Below are positions 36,156 to 47,545 of a DNA stretch of 64,000 nucleotides, one piece after another. Both the position numbers and the translations under genes were made by a program. A model generated the notes under the pieces. That model did not search any database, was not told the origin of the DNA, and saw only the letters and a list, made by a program, of their open reading frames with translations. Position 1 is the first letter of the stretch, and every line of letters starts with the position of its first letter. The stretch comes from Planococcus citri (taxonomy: Eukaryota; Arthropoda; Insecta; Hemiptera; Pseudococcidae), in NCBI RefSeq assembly GCF_950023065.1, contig NC_088679.1:36146001-36210000 (forward strand), given 5' to 3'.

Positions 36156-37710
36156 GTCCGGCATATGACAATAGAAGTAATTGCACCCCCCCCCCCCCCG
36201 CCGATCATCCGGGACAACTTTTTTCTTAAAGGGGACATCCTAAGGAACATTTTAAAGCAAACTTGCCAAAAAAAAAGTTGGCCTTACTTACAAAATGGCG
36301 GCCATTTTGATTGACAGGTCAGCCGAAATCGCAGATTTTGCGTTTTAACATAGGACTTGCACGAACTTTTTCAAACTTTACAAAGGTAGATTGAAAGATC
36401 ATGCAAAAATTTATCACCTGTCAAAATTTCAAGTGCTAAAGTGCGTTTTTCGATTTTTGGTGAATTTTTGAAAATCGAACTTAGGCCAAAAATGAGGGAA
36501 AAAATCAAAATTTTACCAAATTGACCAAGAAAGCTGAAATTTGGAATATACCCTATTTTCGACATGCCAAATCGATTGGAAACGGTTTCGACCCGTTTTT
36601 AGCAGTTCTGGAGCCTCCAGCAGATTTTTGAAACTCGAAATTCCCACAAAATTTCATGTTGTAAAGCTAAAATTTATTCTAAAAACTAATTTCAATACGC
36701 TACGAAGTACTGCAGGTGAATTTCAAGTCGTTTTGGATCCTCCAGCGACTTTTTGAAAATTCCTGAAGCCTCCAGCAGATTTTTGAAACTTTAAATTTTC
36801 ACAAAATTTCATCAAATGGAGATGGAAAGCTGAAATTTACTCTACACTCCAATTTTAACACACTTCTGAAGACGACTTCAGGTGGGTTCAAGTAATTTTA
36901 GGGCCTCCAGCGACTTTTTTGAAAATTACTGGAGCCTCCAGTAGATTTTTGAAACTTGAAATTTCCCCAAAATTTCATCAAACTAAGATGGAGAGTCGAA
37001 ATTCATTCTACAAACTAATTTCAATGCGCCATGAAGTTGACTGCTGGTAAATTTCAAGTCGTTTTGGAGCCTCCAGCAACTTTTTGAAAGGTTGTATGAC
37101 GTTTTTTTTTAAAATTGAAATAATTTCCTAAAATTAGCTGGACGCTTCAAAACTATATGAAACCACCATGTATGTAGTCTGCGAAGTAAATTTCAGCTTG
37201 CCAACTCTATTTGATAAATTAATGTTGGGGAAATTTCAAGTTTCAAAAATCTACTGGAGGCTCCAGAACTGCTCAAAACGGGTTGAAACCGTTTCCAATC
37301 GATTTGGCATGTCGAAAATAGGGTATATTCCAAATTTCAGCTTTCTTGGTCAATTTGGTAAAATTTTGATTTTTTCCCTCATTTTTGGCCTAAGTTCGAT
37401 TTTCAAAAATTCACCAAAAATCGAAAAACGCACTTTAGCACTTGAAATTTTGACAGGTGATAAATTTTTGCATGATCTTTCGATCTACCGTTGTAAAGTT
37501 TGAAACAGTTCGTGCAAGTCCTATGTTAAAACGCAAAATCTGCGATTTCGGCTGACCTGTCAATCAAAATGGCCGCCATTTTATAAGTAAGGCCAACTTT
37601 TTTTTTGGCAAGTTTGCTTTAAAATGTTCCTTAGGATGTCCCTTTTAAGAAAAAAGATGTCCCGGAGGATCGGCGGGGGGTGCAATTACTCCTATTGTCA
37701 TATGCGGGAC
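36156..37710. mobile_element. 1555-bp inverted-repeat element with arms of about 500 bp, copy B
   Basis: Starts GTCCGGCATATGACAATAG and ends with its inverse, with TA on each side (36154-36155, 37711-37712). The left arm, 36156 to about 36680, reappears inverted from about 37185 to 37710, including CCGCCGATC, AAATGGCGGCCATTTTG, CATAGGACTTGCACGAAC, CCCTATTTTCGACATGCC and AATCGATTGGAAACGG. The central 500 bp hold tandem units with GCCTCCAGCxGA. Transcription through it would give a long hairpin. Similar frames at both ends (36371-36565 minus, 37314-37503 plus) are one repeat read in mirror positions. No transposase. Same family as copy A at 15424. Confidence 0.85.
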
Positions 37711-39697
37711 TATTATGAATATGATAGCAATCAGCAAAATTAGTAATCTTTCCTCTATATCAGTCGGCAAATTTTCGTTTAAACCCCCTCTCCACCCCCT
37801 CCCCTCCTCTCTAACCATTTCAAACAACCTATATACATAATATAGTTTTGTTCCTGGTAATGAAACCAAATTAGTCCCTATCGAGTTATTTTGCTCGTCA
37901 ATATTGATCATGTGATCTGAGAACATAGGGGGAAATCTGACGAGTGAAATATGCAATAAAACCTTGATTTTTCCTTTTAAATTCAAAATAACTCATTAAT
38001 TTTCCACGAAGAGCATAATTCAACATACTCGTATTTTGCATGTTTCTCAACTAAACGGCTAAATCTCCGTCTTATCCGAGCAAAAAAACAATTTCAATAG
38101 AGTAAACTCCCAAAACAATAATAAAACATGGTAAAACTCGCACCAAAATCAAAACAAGCGCGGCAAACAACACTGTAGAAATTAAAATCGTCCGGGTTAA
38201 TAAACCGTTGCTGCGGTCGAGGGTCTCGTGCACAACAAGACGTATAAAAACACAATAAATATGTAAAGTATTCAGGAAAAAGAGCAGCATCTTAAAAATA
38301 AAAAAAAAGGGAAAGAAAGAAGGAAGAAACAAAACAACAATATCTACAAACAAAAAAAAAACCAGTCTCGCGTATTCCAAGAACCGCATCTCGGTGTTCT
38401 AATATCTGTACAATTATCCATTAATTAAGTCGACTCGACTAGGATACGATGCCAGTGCCAGTCACATCGCTCGGCGATACAAAGAAGATGCCAGTATTAC
38501 ATTTTTAACACTTGAAACAACGCATTTTTTGAAAAAACCAGTCATCTCGCCGTAATGTTGGGGCTTAGCAGCGTGTCAACAATATACACGTTTTAATTGG
38601 CAACCGGTTATTTTGTTATAGAAACGTTTACCGTGCTACTTTTCAGATTAACGCGATAACAATTACGTTTTATTGGAAGAATTTCCAATATAAATTATTC
38701 GGCGCGATGCACGAATATCTGAAATAGTTAAAATCTCAAATTGGAATATCTTCATCGAGATCCGATGTAAAATTTTTATCAAGAGAATATTCCAAGCAGG
38801 GCCTGAGCGTTCAAACGCGATGTGTTTTTTCTATTGCCAGTGGCGTAAGAATTTTCCAGGATAGCGATGAGGCGGAGGCGTTTTAAAATGAACAAATTTC
38901 ATAAAATTATCGAGAATTTTTTCGCAATGAACTGAACAAACAAGTGCAAAAATATTAGAATAGAGTTGACGAGTGAAAAAAACACCTCGGTAAAAGCGTC
39001 TATACGGTGAATTTCAACATATAGCTTACATTTCGCTAACAAATAAACAAACCGAAGAAAAGTAAACCGCATTAGAACAAAAATAGAAGTTATTTGAGTA
39101 GCAATGTGTAATGAAGAGCATTTTTCCCAAAATAAACAAGCCGCAGGAAGCGAAAAAATATTCCCGATGTTTGTATGATCCGCGGCGCAGCAACCCCTAT
39201 GACAACGACCCAGCTAAAGTTCAACTTGCTTTTTTCCTCTATTCGACATCGCCAGAGAAATTATTTACCGTTTGAGTTCTTTTTCTCGTGTGCTAGCTCT
39301 CTCTCTCTTGCCCCTTTCTTTCTCGATATCGCGTAATCAAATATCGCTTATTTTACCTTTGGCGACGTAATCAACCGTTTATACATATCCGTACATATCG
39401 AAGAAAACTATAAATTACTCCGTTTATAAATGATCACCGATCACGTCAACGTCACGTGTTTAACAACCAGACGTCTACAGTCATTTAAAACTATTTGAAA
39501 ATTTCAATCGCTATCGTGCATATGCTGAATGCTCTCCTTTTCCTCTGCATCTACATTCGAGCAGATCCGGTGATTTATTTGCCAACGTAATATGTAATAC
39601 CATGCATCTACCAACAAATTAAAGCGCAATTTGATGTGATATGTAATGTATGTACCGTCCTTCCTCTTATTCCTCCTTTTTTATTTATAGTCTCCAT
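37711..39697. other. Non-genic stretch, nothing recognised
   Basis: AT-rich DNA with chance frames on both strands. Short CT-rich runs (CTCTCTCTCTTG near 39298) occur. No element end until 39698. Confidence 0.45.
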
Positions 39698-39706
39698 GGC
39701 CGGAGA

Positions 39707-40671
39707 GCGTATATGGATTCCTTACTTGGAAACTGGTCATGCTGAAAAATACGCCTTTCTGATTGGCTGTAGCGACTGCTCCGCTGTTATCAGTCACAGT
39801 CAGATTCAGATTATTAACAATTTCATATTATTTTTTTCGGATTCCGCATAATTATAACAATAATCATGAATAATATGTACAATAATGATTGAAATTTGGA
39901 AGATTTATCTTATATGGCTCATTCATTTGAAACAGTTTTCTTATCAATCGAACAAAATAACAAAAACCATTTGCCGCAAACGGCTAAAGTTTCAGCACTT
40001 TCAGCATCAAATTCTTAATTCTAGAATTTGATAATGAATTGGGCGAATGTGTGCTACGTTCTAACATCAAAATCTATGCACAATATCGAAGTTTGGGTAA
40101 ATGCATTTAGTGAATCAATCAATACAAACGCAATGGAATAAGTGAGATTGAAATTCACTGTTCACATCGTAAAGCAACTCGTAAAATTAAAATATGGTCA
40201 GTCTACTTGCTTACTACATTTACCAAAGTTGATAAATATGAAAATAAACGAGGTCTGTAAAAGAAATAAGAATGCTTAATGCATAAGCTAGAATTATTCG
40301 TATAACTATGTATAAGTATATCGATTGAGAATTGAGATTGATGATTGATTTATCAAGCCGCCGAAATCGTATTTAATTACCTACGTTGTGTTTGCACTCT
40401 TTTCAAAAAAAAAAAACATCCTCTATTTGCCAATGTTTATATTCTAGATTTTTAGATGACCCATTATGATTTTTCATCGACTTTTATTTTTTGGAATTAG
40501 GAAAAAAACATGAATTATTTGCATTTTATCTTCACAAAAATGCGACTGCGAGATGATAAATTCAAACCTGCAAACTGCTAAGTGCTTAGAAAACGCCCAC
40601 TGGCATTTTGGCCAATCATAGGGCTGTATTTCTTAGCATGACCAGTTTCCAAGTAAGGAATCCATATACGC
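39707..40671. mobile_element. 965-bp non-autonomous element with 9-bp target duplication (Mutator-like?)
   Basis: The terminal sequence GCGTATATGGATTCCTTAC begins a repeat of about 60 bp, nearly perfect over the first 36 positions. It continues through TTGGAAACTGGTCATGCT and a diverged tail ending GATTGGC, and is inverted at 40671. GGCCGGAGA lies immediately outside both ends (39698-39706 and 40672-40680), a perfect 9-bp target duplication. Duplications of 8-10 bp with long inverted ends fit Mutator-like elements; Merlin-type is an alternative. The interior is AT-rich with no transposase; the frame at 39636-39851 only crosses the left end. Confidence 0.85.
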
Positions 40672-40862
40672 GGCCGGAGAGAATGCTGGTGCAAGTGTGC
40701 TCTTGCACCAGGCTAAGCGAAAAATTTCCAAAAATGGCCTTGTTTCTTGAATGAAAATTTCACAAATAAAAATTTACCCCTTGAATTGAAATTATTTTAA
40801 TTTAAAAAAAATGGAATTTTCATTTCTGTAGCATAGATTGTGTAGCTGACCACTCTGTCATG

Positions 40863-40911
40863 TGTGGCGTCGTGAAAAACACGCCACATTAGGCGGCTCG
40901 TGGGAGCCGCC
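40863..40911. repeat. Two adjacent GC-rich hairpins
   Basis: TGTGGCGT/ACGCCACA (40863-40870, 40881-40888) and GGCGGCTC/GAGCCGCC (40892-40899, 40904-40911) are two perfect 8-bp stems separated by three bases, in otherwise AT-rich DNA about 190 bp outside the 965-bp element. They could be ends of a small element or an RNA structure; no duplication flanks them. Confidence 0.6.
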
Positions 40912-41656
40912 AAAGTGAAAGAATATTTGTGATTTATTCATTGATTAAATGATGTTTTCAGATTGGTTGACCAAAGTGATGGTTATCATTCCTTGTTTTG
41001 TCTATTGGTTATGGGTTACGAATTACTTAATCTAAATTGTTTTTCCTTGATCTTTTATTCATCAGGTGAATGTGGCCTTGTCATGTAATTTTATTTTTGT
41101 TATCTAATTCTTTTATTTACTAGGTGGACATGTTCTACTAACTAATGTGTGTGATTATTTGCTATGTAAATTTTAAATTTTCATGCTCCTTCTGTTATTA
41201 GCTACTGGGATTCAAGTTAGGGTGTGGTTGCCCTCATCTACCAACAACTATATTGTTGGTGGATAGTTAGAATTAGTCGCGATCGAACCTCTGAAAGGTT
41301 TAACATCGTTGTTTATTGCTCATCAATCGAATCGTGAAAATAAAGTATTTATGTTCTATTGATAAACCAAAAAGTGTCGTTATTTTCCTCCGGAGGAACA
41401 AATTTCGTTGTGACACATGTAAAGATGGAGTGAAAAAAAATATCCTGAATTTTGATGAAAAATTGCAGGTGACAAAGATTACTGGAAAATTGATTAGTAA
41501 CCATTAATCAAGAAAAAGAGCGAATGAAATGAAATCCGTTATTGAAATTGATTCTTAAAAATAAAACAATAATCAAGTAAGTGGTATCAAATATCATTTA
41601 TTCATTAAAGATTTTATACTAAGAAATCTCTTAAATGAATTTAATTTTGTTCTAAG
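40912..41656. other. Noncoding interval upstream of Env copy 4
   Basis: AT-rich DNA with a small hairpin (CCAACAA/TTGTTGG near 41241-41259). The rest of the Env gene and a 5' LTR matching 42298-42500 were looked for here without success. No gene supported. Confidence 0.4.
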
Positions 41657-42183
41657 TGTGCGAGTTAGAATGTGTAGAGAAAGAAGGGACAGTTATCGCG
41701 AGGATAGGGCCAAGTGAGATAAAACCATCATAGGAACAAAATAAGGTAGCTTAAGATTAAAAGTGCCATGTGGATATCAGGTCAGAGAAATAATCAAAGG
41801 GAGAGAAAGGACCTTAATAAGTGAGGAAGTACCGCGTAACCAGGCGGTGTTGGAAGAGGAAAAAATGGTAAGTGCTGGTACAATGGACCAAGTTAGAAGG
41901 AGCAAGCATGGCGATAAAAGGTAGGATAGAATTTGCAAAGATGGACAATATACTGGACAAAAAATGGAATGAAAATGTGCCAATCAAATTCAATAAAAAG
42001 ATTGAGAGAATGTTAGGAAATGTTGAACTGGAAGAATACGAGGGAAAAGGAGACTTTTTGGTAATAGTATTATTAATTTGGAACGTCTCGCTAACTTTAG
42101 GCTTATTATTTGTTATAATCACTGGCTTCAAGTATGTTTTGTACATAAAGAATACGTATGGGAGTCAAACTAGACAGTCATAG
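41657..42183 (+). pseudogene. Env-like C-terminal remnant, copy 4 (divergent lineage)
   Basis: Similarity to the other Env copies begins with VCELECVEKEG in the cysteine-pair region. It continues after a stop in another frame with RLKVPCGYQV (near 41751), then shifts frame again to VQWTKLE, a DNILDKKWNENVPIKF segment and a hydrophobic anchor (LVIVLLIWNVSLTLGLLFVI, near 42059-42118), ending at 42181-42183. At least two frame breaks and stops disable it. Lys/Glu-rich differences from copies 1-3 and an unrelated LTR type mark a separate lineage. Only the membrane-proximal third survives. A purine tract and LTR follow in the same orientation. Confidence 0.6.
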
Positions 42184-42281
42184 AAACCCACAATAATCTA
42201 TAAATATAAGAATGTATAAATATGTATGTGGTAGTATTACTAAAATAAATACATATAAGTAAGCTGTGAAGACACAGACTC

Positions 42282-42297
42282 AAAAAGAGAGGAGAGA
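42282..42297 (+). promoter_or_regulatory. Polypurine tract of the Env copy 4 element
   Basis: AAAAAGAGAGGAGAGA, 16 purines, abuts the first base of the LTR at 42298, as expected for the plus-strand primer site of an LTR retroelement. Confidence 0.75.
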
Positions 42298-42500
42298 TGT
42301 AGCAAGAGACAAAACGTGAGAGTATGAAATTAAGCAAATACCTAATGTGTTAAACACAGTAAATTAAGGTACCTAGGCACATAAGTAGATGAATAACACG
42401 CAGAATTAGAGTACTTAAGAACAAAAATATAGTCAAACAGTTGTAGTTCAGTATCAATCAATAAATGAATACTGATACCTTATCAAATTCTGTTACTACA
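42298..42500 (+). mobile_element. 3' LTR of the Env copy 4 element (203 bp)
   Basis: Starts TGTAGCAA directly after the purine tract and ends TTACTACA, so its ends are inverted (TGTAGyAA form) with TG...CA borders. AATAAA at 42460-42465 lies about 35 bp before the end. The partner 5' LTR is not in the window. A TTTA-rich microsatellite begins just outside the right border. Confidence 0.7.
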
Positions 42501-42504
42501 TTTT

Positions 42505-42571
42505 GTTCATTTATTTGTTTGTTTATTTATGTATTTATTTATTTATTTATTTATTCATTTGTTTATTTATA
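42505..42571. repeat. (TTTA/TTTG)n microsatellite
   Basis: More than a dozen tandem TTTA or TTTG tetramers with occasional changes. It lies between the Env copy 4 LTR and the reverse-transcriptase fragment. The open frame starting at 42529 takes its first codons from this repeat. Confidence 0.9.
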
Positions 42572-42576
42572 GGGTG

Positions 42577-43498
42577 AGGAAAGCTCTTGATGAGTTCAAG
42601 GATAGGCCACATAAAGCCGAGTTTTCAACACTTTTCACCCACTTTTATGAGTGTTTCACTTTCAATTTTACAAAAAAAAAAACTCTCTTTATGAAAAATC
42701 AGCTTCAATACTACACAAATCCAATGATGTACCTTGAGCTGGTAGAAAATGAATCAATTCTAATTTTGCTGACTCACTTATTCCACAACACAGCCCAAAT
42801 ACGACTAATTACGAACAAAGAAGAGGTAGGAGAGTGGAAGCATCAATTATATAACTATACCAGCATATCTCAACCAGTATATGATACACAACAAATAGGC
42901 CAAGTGCATGTTATTAAACAGGGAAAGGAATATGATGAAAATAGCACCAAAGGAAAGAGAATTTTCAGCCAACAATAAGGTGAGAGATGATGAAGGAAAT
43001 ATTATTATTTCTAAAAATTTAAAAAACAGAAAATAGGTTGAGAACTAATCAGATTGGTTGAAAAATACAAACTCCTATTTATAATGAATTCGCTTGAAAT
43101 TAGCAAGGCTAATGTAGATAAATATGAACTAAAAGTGAGGGATGATGAGCCAGTGGCCTTAAGATCACATAAATTAGCTACTATTAAGAGGAGAGAAATT
43201 TGGAGGCAAATAAATGCAATGATACCAAAGTTTCATACTATATGGATTGGATCCAGAGTATAGTTTGGCCTTGATAGAGATTTTAAGGAGATCAATAACA
43301 AATTACTGTGCTCCAGCCTTTCTAGTGAAGAAAAATGGGAAATTCAGATTCATCAGCAATTTTCAAGAGCTGAATAAAAAATTAATTCTAGACAGAAATT
43401 TTGTAAGTTACCTAGCATTAGAAATAGCATGCAAGACTTTTAATATTATACTACCTTTTAGAAAATTACAATCTATCCATTTTGGGCAGCCTGTGTAG
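42577..43498 (+). pseudogene. Ty3/gypsy-like pol fragment (reverse transcriptase start)
   Basis: The first part (about 135 codons to a stop at 42976-42978) is an unassigned Lys/Glu/Thr-rich segment in the same frame as the next. From about 43042 the translation reads VEKYKLLF, VRDDEPVALRSHKLATIKR, then after a frameshift near 43250 APAFLVKKNGKFRFISNFQE and LNKKLILDRNF. This is the N-terminal fingers block of a Ty3/gypsy reverse transcriptase, upstream of the catalytic motifs. YxDD, RNase H and integrase are missing; the frame stops at 43496-43498. LINE 3' UTR sequence begins about 60 bp later. Whether this piece belonged to the Env copy 4 lineage is unknown, because that element's LTR lies between them. 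Confidence 0.7.
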
Positions 43499-43559
43499 AG
43501 CCTAAAGCAAGTGCACTGGCTGTCCACAAAAAGACCCAACAATTCAGGAACTCTTAACT

Positions 43560-43885
43560 AGGGGCCCAACTTGGGTTGGCCTCCCCTAGGCGCCAAATTT
43601 ATCCCTATTACCTTACCCTTGAGACAGGTTGGGGGCTCTGGATACGGCCGTTTAGGATGAGTGAAAACAAAACCTGATGGGTGGTGTCCGAGTCCTGGCA
43701 ACTGCCTAGGGGAAATGGGCTGTGGTGAACGACTCGTCTCACCTCCTCCTCCCACTCAAGTTCAGGGTTAAGTCATAATTAGAATTAATTAGAAATAGTT
43801 CTAAACTTAAGTTTGTAATTTTTGTTTTCAAAATAAACCCTCAATACGTAGTGTGAGTGGGAAAACCAACGTTTTCAAATTAGGT
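43560..43885 (+). mobile_element. LINE 3' UTR fragment, same family as the half-LINE
   Basis: CCCCTAGG, GAGACAGGTTGGGGGCTC, AACAAAACCTG, CTGGCAACTGCCTA, CGACTCGTCTCACC, a C-rich run and AATAAACCCTC occur in the same order as at 21275-21592. The fragment lacks ORF1 and ORF2 similarity just upstream, so it is 5'-truncated, the usual result of incomplete target-primed reverse transcription. It follows the gypsy-like pol fragment by about 60 bp. Confidence 0.7.
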
Positions 43886-46839
43886 AGGTAGATACTATTA
43901 TTAAGGTAAGCTTTCATTTAATACTTCGTTATGTTTATGTCTATGCGTAAACTTTCATAGAAAATATTGTTATAGTTAAGTATTTTTCTTTTCAAATGAC
44001 TATTATGATTTATGAGAAATATGCTGTAAACTAACTTTCAAGTTGGCCTTCAGTTTGGCCAAAGTCACAAATCATCAACAAAAATATTCATTACAATTCA
44101 GCAAATCTCGATAACTTCGCATCTTACTTATTAGACCAAGTTATGAACCAGTTTCCTTCGGCGTATCAATCCGTAATGCAAAATTTACTCTTCTTTGATC
44201 AGGACATTGTAGAATAGGAAATTTTTGCTGATTCATCAATTCCTCAATGGTTTTGTCAATTGGATATCAACTTGTAAAATGTAATGACTTTATAAAGCTA
44301 CTTGAATCCAACCGTTAGGTCTACTCGTAACCACAAAAGGTTGAAATTTTCTCACAAGTTGTACCTACTTACGTTCGAATCGGATAGAAAAAGATTTGAA
44401 ACCTCGATTTAAATATTGTTATTTTCACCGCAAGATATATCGAGGAAGAGTTGAGGGAATCAACCAATATCGAATTTCAATTACACCAACCTTTTCGGCG
44501 GGGAAACACGGCGAAAAGTTGAAAAAGTAAAACTTTAGCGAATGAAAAAAATCCCACGACTGAAATCAGTTCAGTTCACTAATTAATCAAACGGGGTACC
44601 ATTTTCTCGTCCCAGTTTTGGTATCGAATTCAATGTGAAATTCACCAACACCTACACTCGGTATAAAATTTACGACGTACGTCTACGCAATAAAATCAAG
44701 ACCATAAGGGAAGGGAAGTCGGACAGAGAGATAGAAAAACACTCCGGTTAAAAATTTATCGATTCAGCGAACACCCATGTCTAAGTATAATTCAAATCGC
44801 TATTAAAAATTGAAATAAACATACATAAAAAGATTAAAAAACTTTGGGCGGGTATAAAAGAGGCGCGTGTAGATTATACGCCGACTGGTATATACAAGTC
44901 CGAAAACATTAAATGACACATTTGAAATATTGTTAAAGAATAACTTAACGGATGAGTTATTTTTTCTCGGGCTGCGGCATAGCACTTGGAATTGTAAAAG
45001 AAAAAAAAACTCGTCTGGTTGGAAAAACTGCGCGAATTTCCAGTGATCCGAGGGAAAACGATGAAGAAAAGTTGGTTTAAAAAAAACTGAATCACAAAGT
45101 GGCAACCATTACGATTATAGAACCGGACAACATTTATGGTCTAACGTTATTGTTAGCGTCATTTTAGCGTTCATCCGTGACATCCAGTTTAACAATTCAT
45201 TTATATATATAGAGAGAGACTCGCGACATTTCGGCGGCCTTTGCCGTGCTAAAAAGAAATATTACACCCTTTACACCGCAACGTCGTCGTCGCTGCCTCC
45301 TCTTGCCCCGATAAGCGTCGAGTAAAATCACGATATCGTAGAGGGTTTTTTCTTCTCGCTATCTCTAGCGAGAGAGCAAACTTATTGAGATGATAATAAA
45401 TCAAATATGGCAATTTTTTTTTCTCTATATTCAAACAAAAGCCATTTTCCAAAGTTACCACAAAATAGATGGATTTCGGATGAAATTTCTTCTCTTAGTT
45501 CGGTTTCATTTTAATGACTGTTCGATATCGACGCGTGCTACTACGGTGCTTTTCACCATTAACCTCATCATACCTAGAGTCAACAACCCGACTAACGCTT
45601 ATGTACTTCAACTGTATCATTTTAGATGTCATTTTATCCTCAAAAGTGTACATAATACGTTGGTATCATTCTACGAATAACTAGACAAGCATACCGCCAC
45701 ACCGTATCTACTAGATACTATTTCTCTATCTCTATCTCTCTCTCATCGTCGAGTACTACTTCTAATTATTTATTATTTGTACGACGAAAAACGACACACG
45801 CAAATTGTAATAATGACTTCGTGCCTCGTAACTCTGTCAGGACATACTCTCTAGTCTACAACTCCTGTGTACTATTTGCTAAGAGCGAATAACTTTTAAC
45901 GAACGCGTGCCTACGCTTTTAAAAGCTTCGTTACCAGAGTGCAAAATTAACAATCTTAATTATAAATGAAATCATAGTGTTCCACGTGTGAGCAAATTTT
46001 ACCCAAGATTATATTACACAAAGAACACGCGAGAGTAAAAAATTACCTAATTTTTGCCAACTTGCGCTCATCACATAGTTTAGTCAGCATTATTTGGGCT
46101 GAACAGTTGAAATTGTCAAGTCTAAAATTCTCGCAAATTCCCAAATCCCATAAATACAAAATGGAACGGCAAAAGAGCTCAATTAGGCTATTGCAATGGA
46201 AATAATGACGTAATAGATCACGACACATAATGGCCTCGTTAGACTCTGATCCTTGAAAAAAATTGTCGACAAATTTTTCAAAGTCTTTCCTAGAAATGGT
46301 TTCATTGCGTCAGCTCCAATTAAGCTAAAATTTGGCTCGCTGAAACAGCATTCCACCCAAATCTTAGAATCGAGTTTTAAGCTGTTGTTGAGATTCATTT
46401 TTCGATTTTTTGGTAAATTTTCTAAAATGGCGGAAACAACCTGTTGATGCATCAATTTAAAAAGAGTAAACATGGGAAATGGGGATGAAAACTGCACTAG
46501 TAGAGTGGACAACTCGATTCGATTGCAATCATTTTCGAGTCTACCTAGAGCATCGAGTGAGTAAAAGTGATCGTTCTTCAGCAATTTCAAGTCGTTTCAA
46601 AAGACGTTGCAATCAACTTTGGCAGCTGAGAATTTAATCATGTCAGAAGTTCGACATTACAAATCGATTGAGGCGAATGAATCGCAAATTTGAGGTGACA
46701 AGTTGAAAAGTTTATTTATTACTTAGTCTATAATCTAAAATTTTTAAAAATTTCAAAATCATTAATTTTTGCAACAAGTTACTAAAAACTTTTTCTACCC
46801 ACTGAAAGATGATCCCCCACGCTCCCCGAATGAGTTTTC
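43886..46839. other. Non-genic stretch, nothing recognised
   Basis: Chance frames only (for example 44803-45105 minus, 46183-46590 minus). Contains CT-rich microsatellite-like runs near 45721-45745. No supported gene or element boundary. Confidence 0.45.
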
Positions 46840-47545
46840 GCCATTTTCCGGGTCGATCTGGAGCCTCCAGCAGAAGTTGTTATTTTTTCAAAAATTTCAA
46901 ATCACTCCAAATGTTGGTTGTAAACAACTTCGGCAGCTTAAATTTTGATCTTATCATAATCTTGACATCACTAGTTGGTAGTTGATGAGGGCATGGTGAA
47001 TTGCAAGTCCAAAGCGATATGCTGAAAAATAATTTTTTTTACAAGTCAAAAATCCCAAATTTTCAAATAATTTCAAAACCGTCAATTTTTGCAAAAAAAA
47101 ATGATTAGGTAAGTACATGAATCGATTTCTACTTCCTCGGAGCCGATTTCCTTTGAAATGTCAAGCAATAATTGCAGAATGAAATTTTTAGCAGGTGAAA
47201 CGATTACAACGCCTCCTCGAGCGGTTAGATATTGCTGGAGAAAAGTTCAAGTTTTCTGGGACCTCCAGACTGACTGGAAAATTATGGAAATTGTAGGATA
47301 TCACTAGGCTAATTTTTGTAATTTTCAAAATTTTGCCAAAAAATTTGAAATTCAACTTTGGCAGCTTAAACTTTTATTCTGAGGTCTGGGTAGTGAGCCA
47401 AATTTCAGCACAAACGGAGTTGACAGGTTATAGAGGTACCCTTTCAGAAAGATTTGATCAAAATATGTACTTGGATTTTTTCTATCCCTTACAGGTTTAC
47501 ATTCAAATGCTTCACACGAGTCCCCCCCCCCCCCCGGAACTTGAA
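46840..47545. repeat. Possible diverged relative of the TA-flanked inverted-repeat family
   Basis: Blocks such as CTGGAGCCTCCAGCAGAA (near 46859), GGGACCTCCAGACTG and a run of about 14 C (near 47522) recall the interior units and poly-C ends of the elements at 15424 and 36156. No clear ends, arms or flanking TA are visible, so membership is tentative. Confidence 0.3.

Noticed and set aside
44353..44390. GTTCGAATC, a tRNA B-box-like sequence
   Set aside because: Flanking bases do not form a T-arm or acceptor stem and no A box lies at the right distance.
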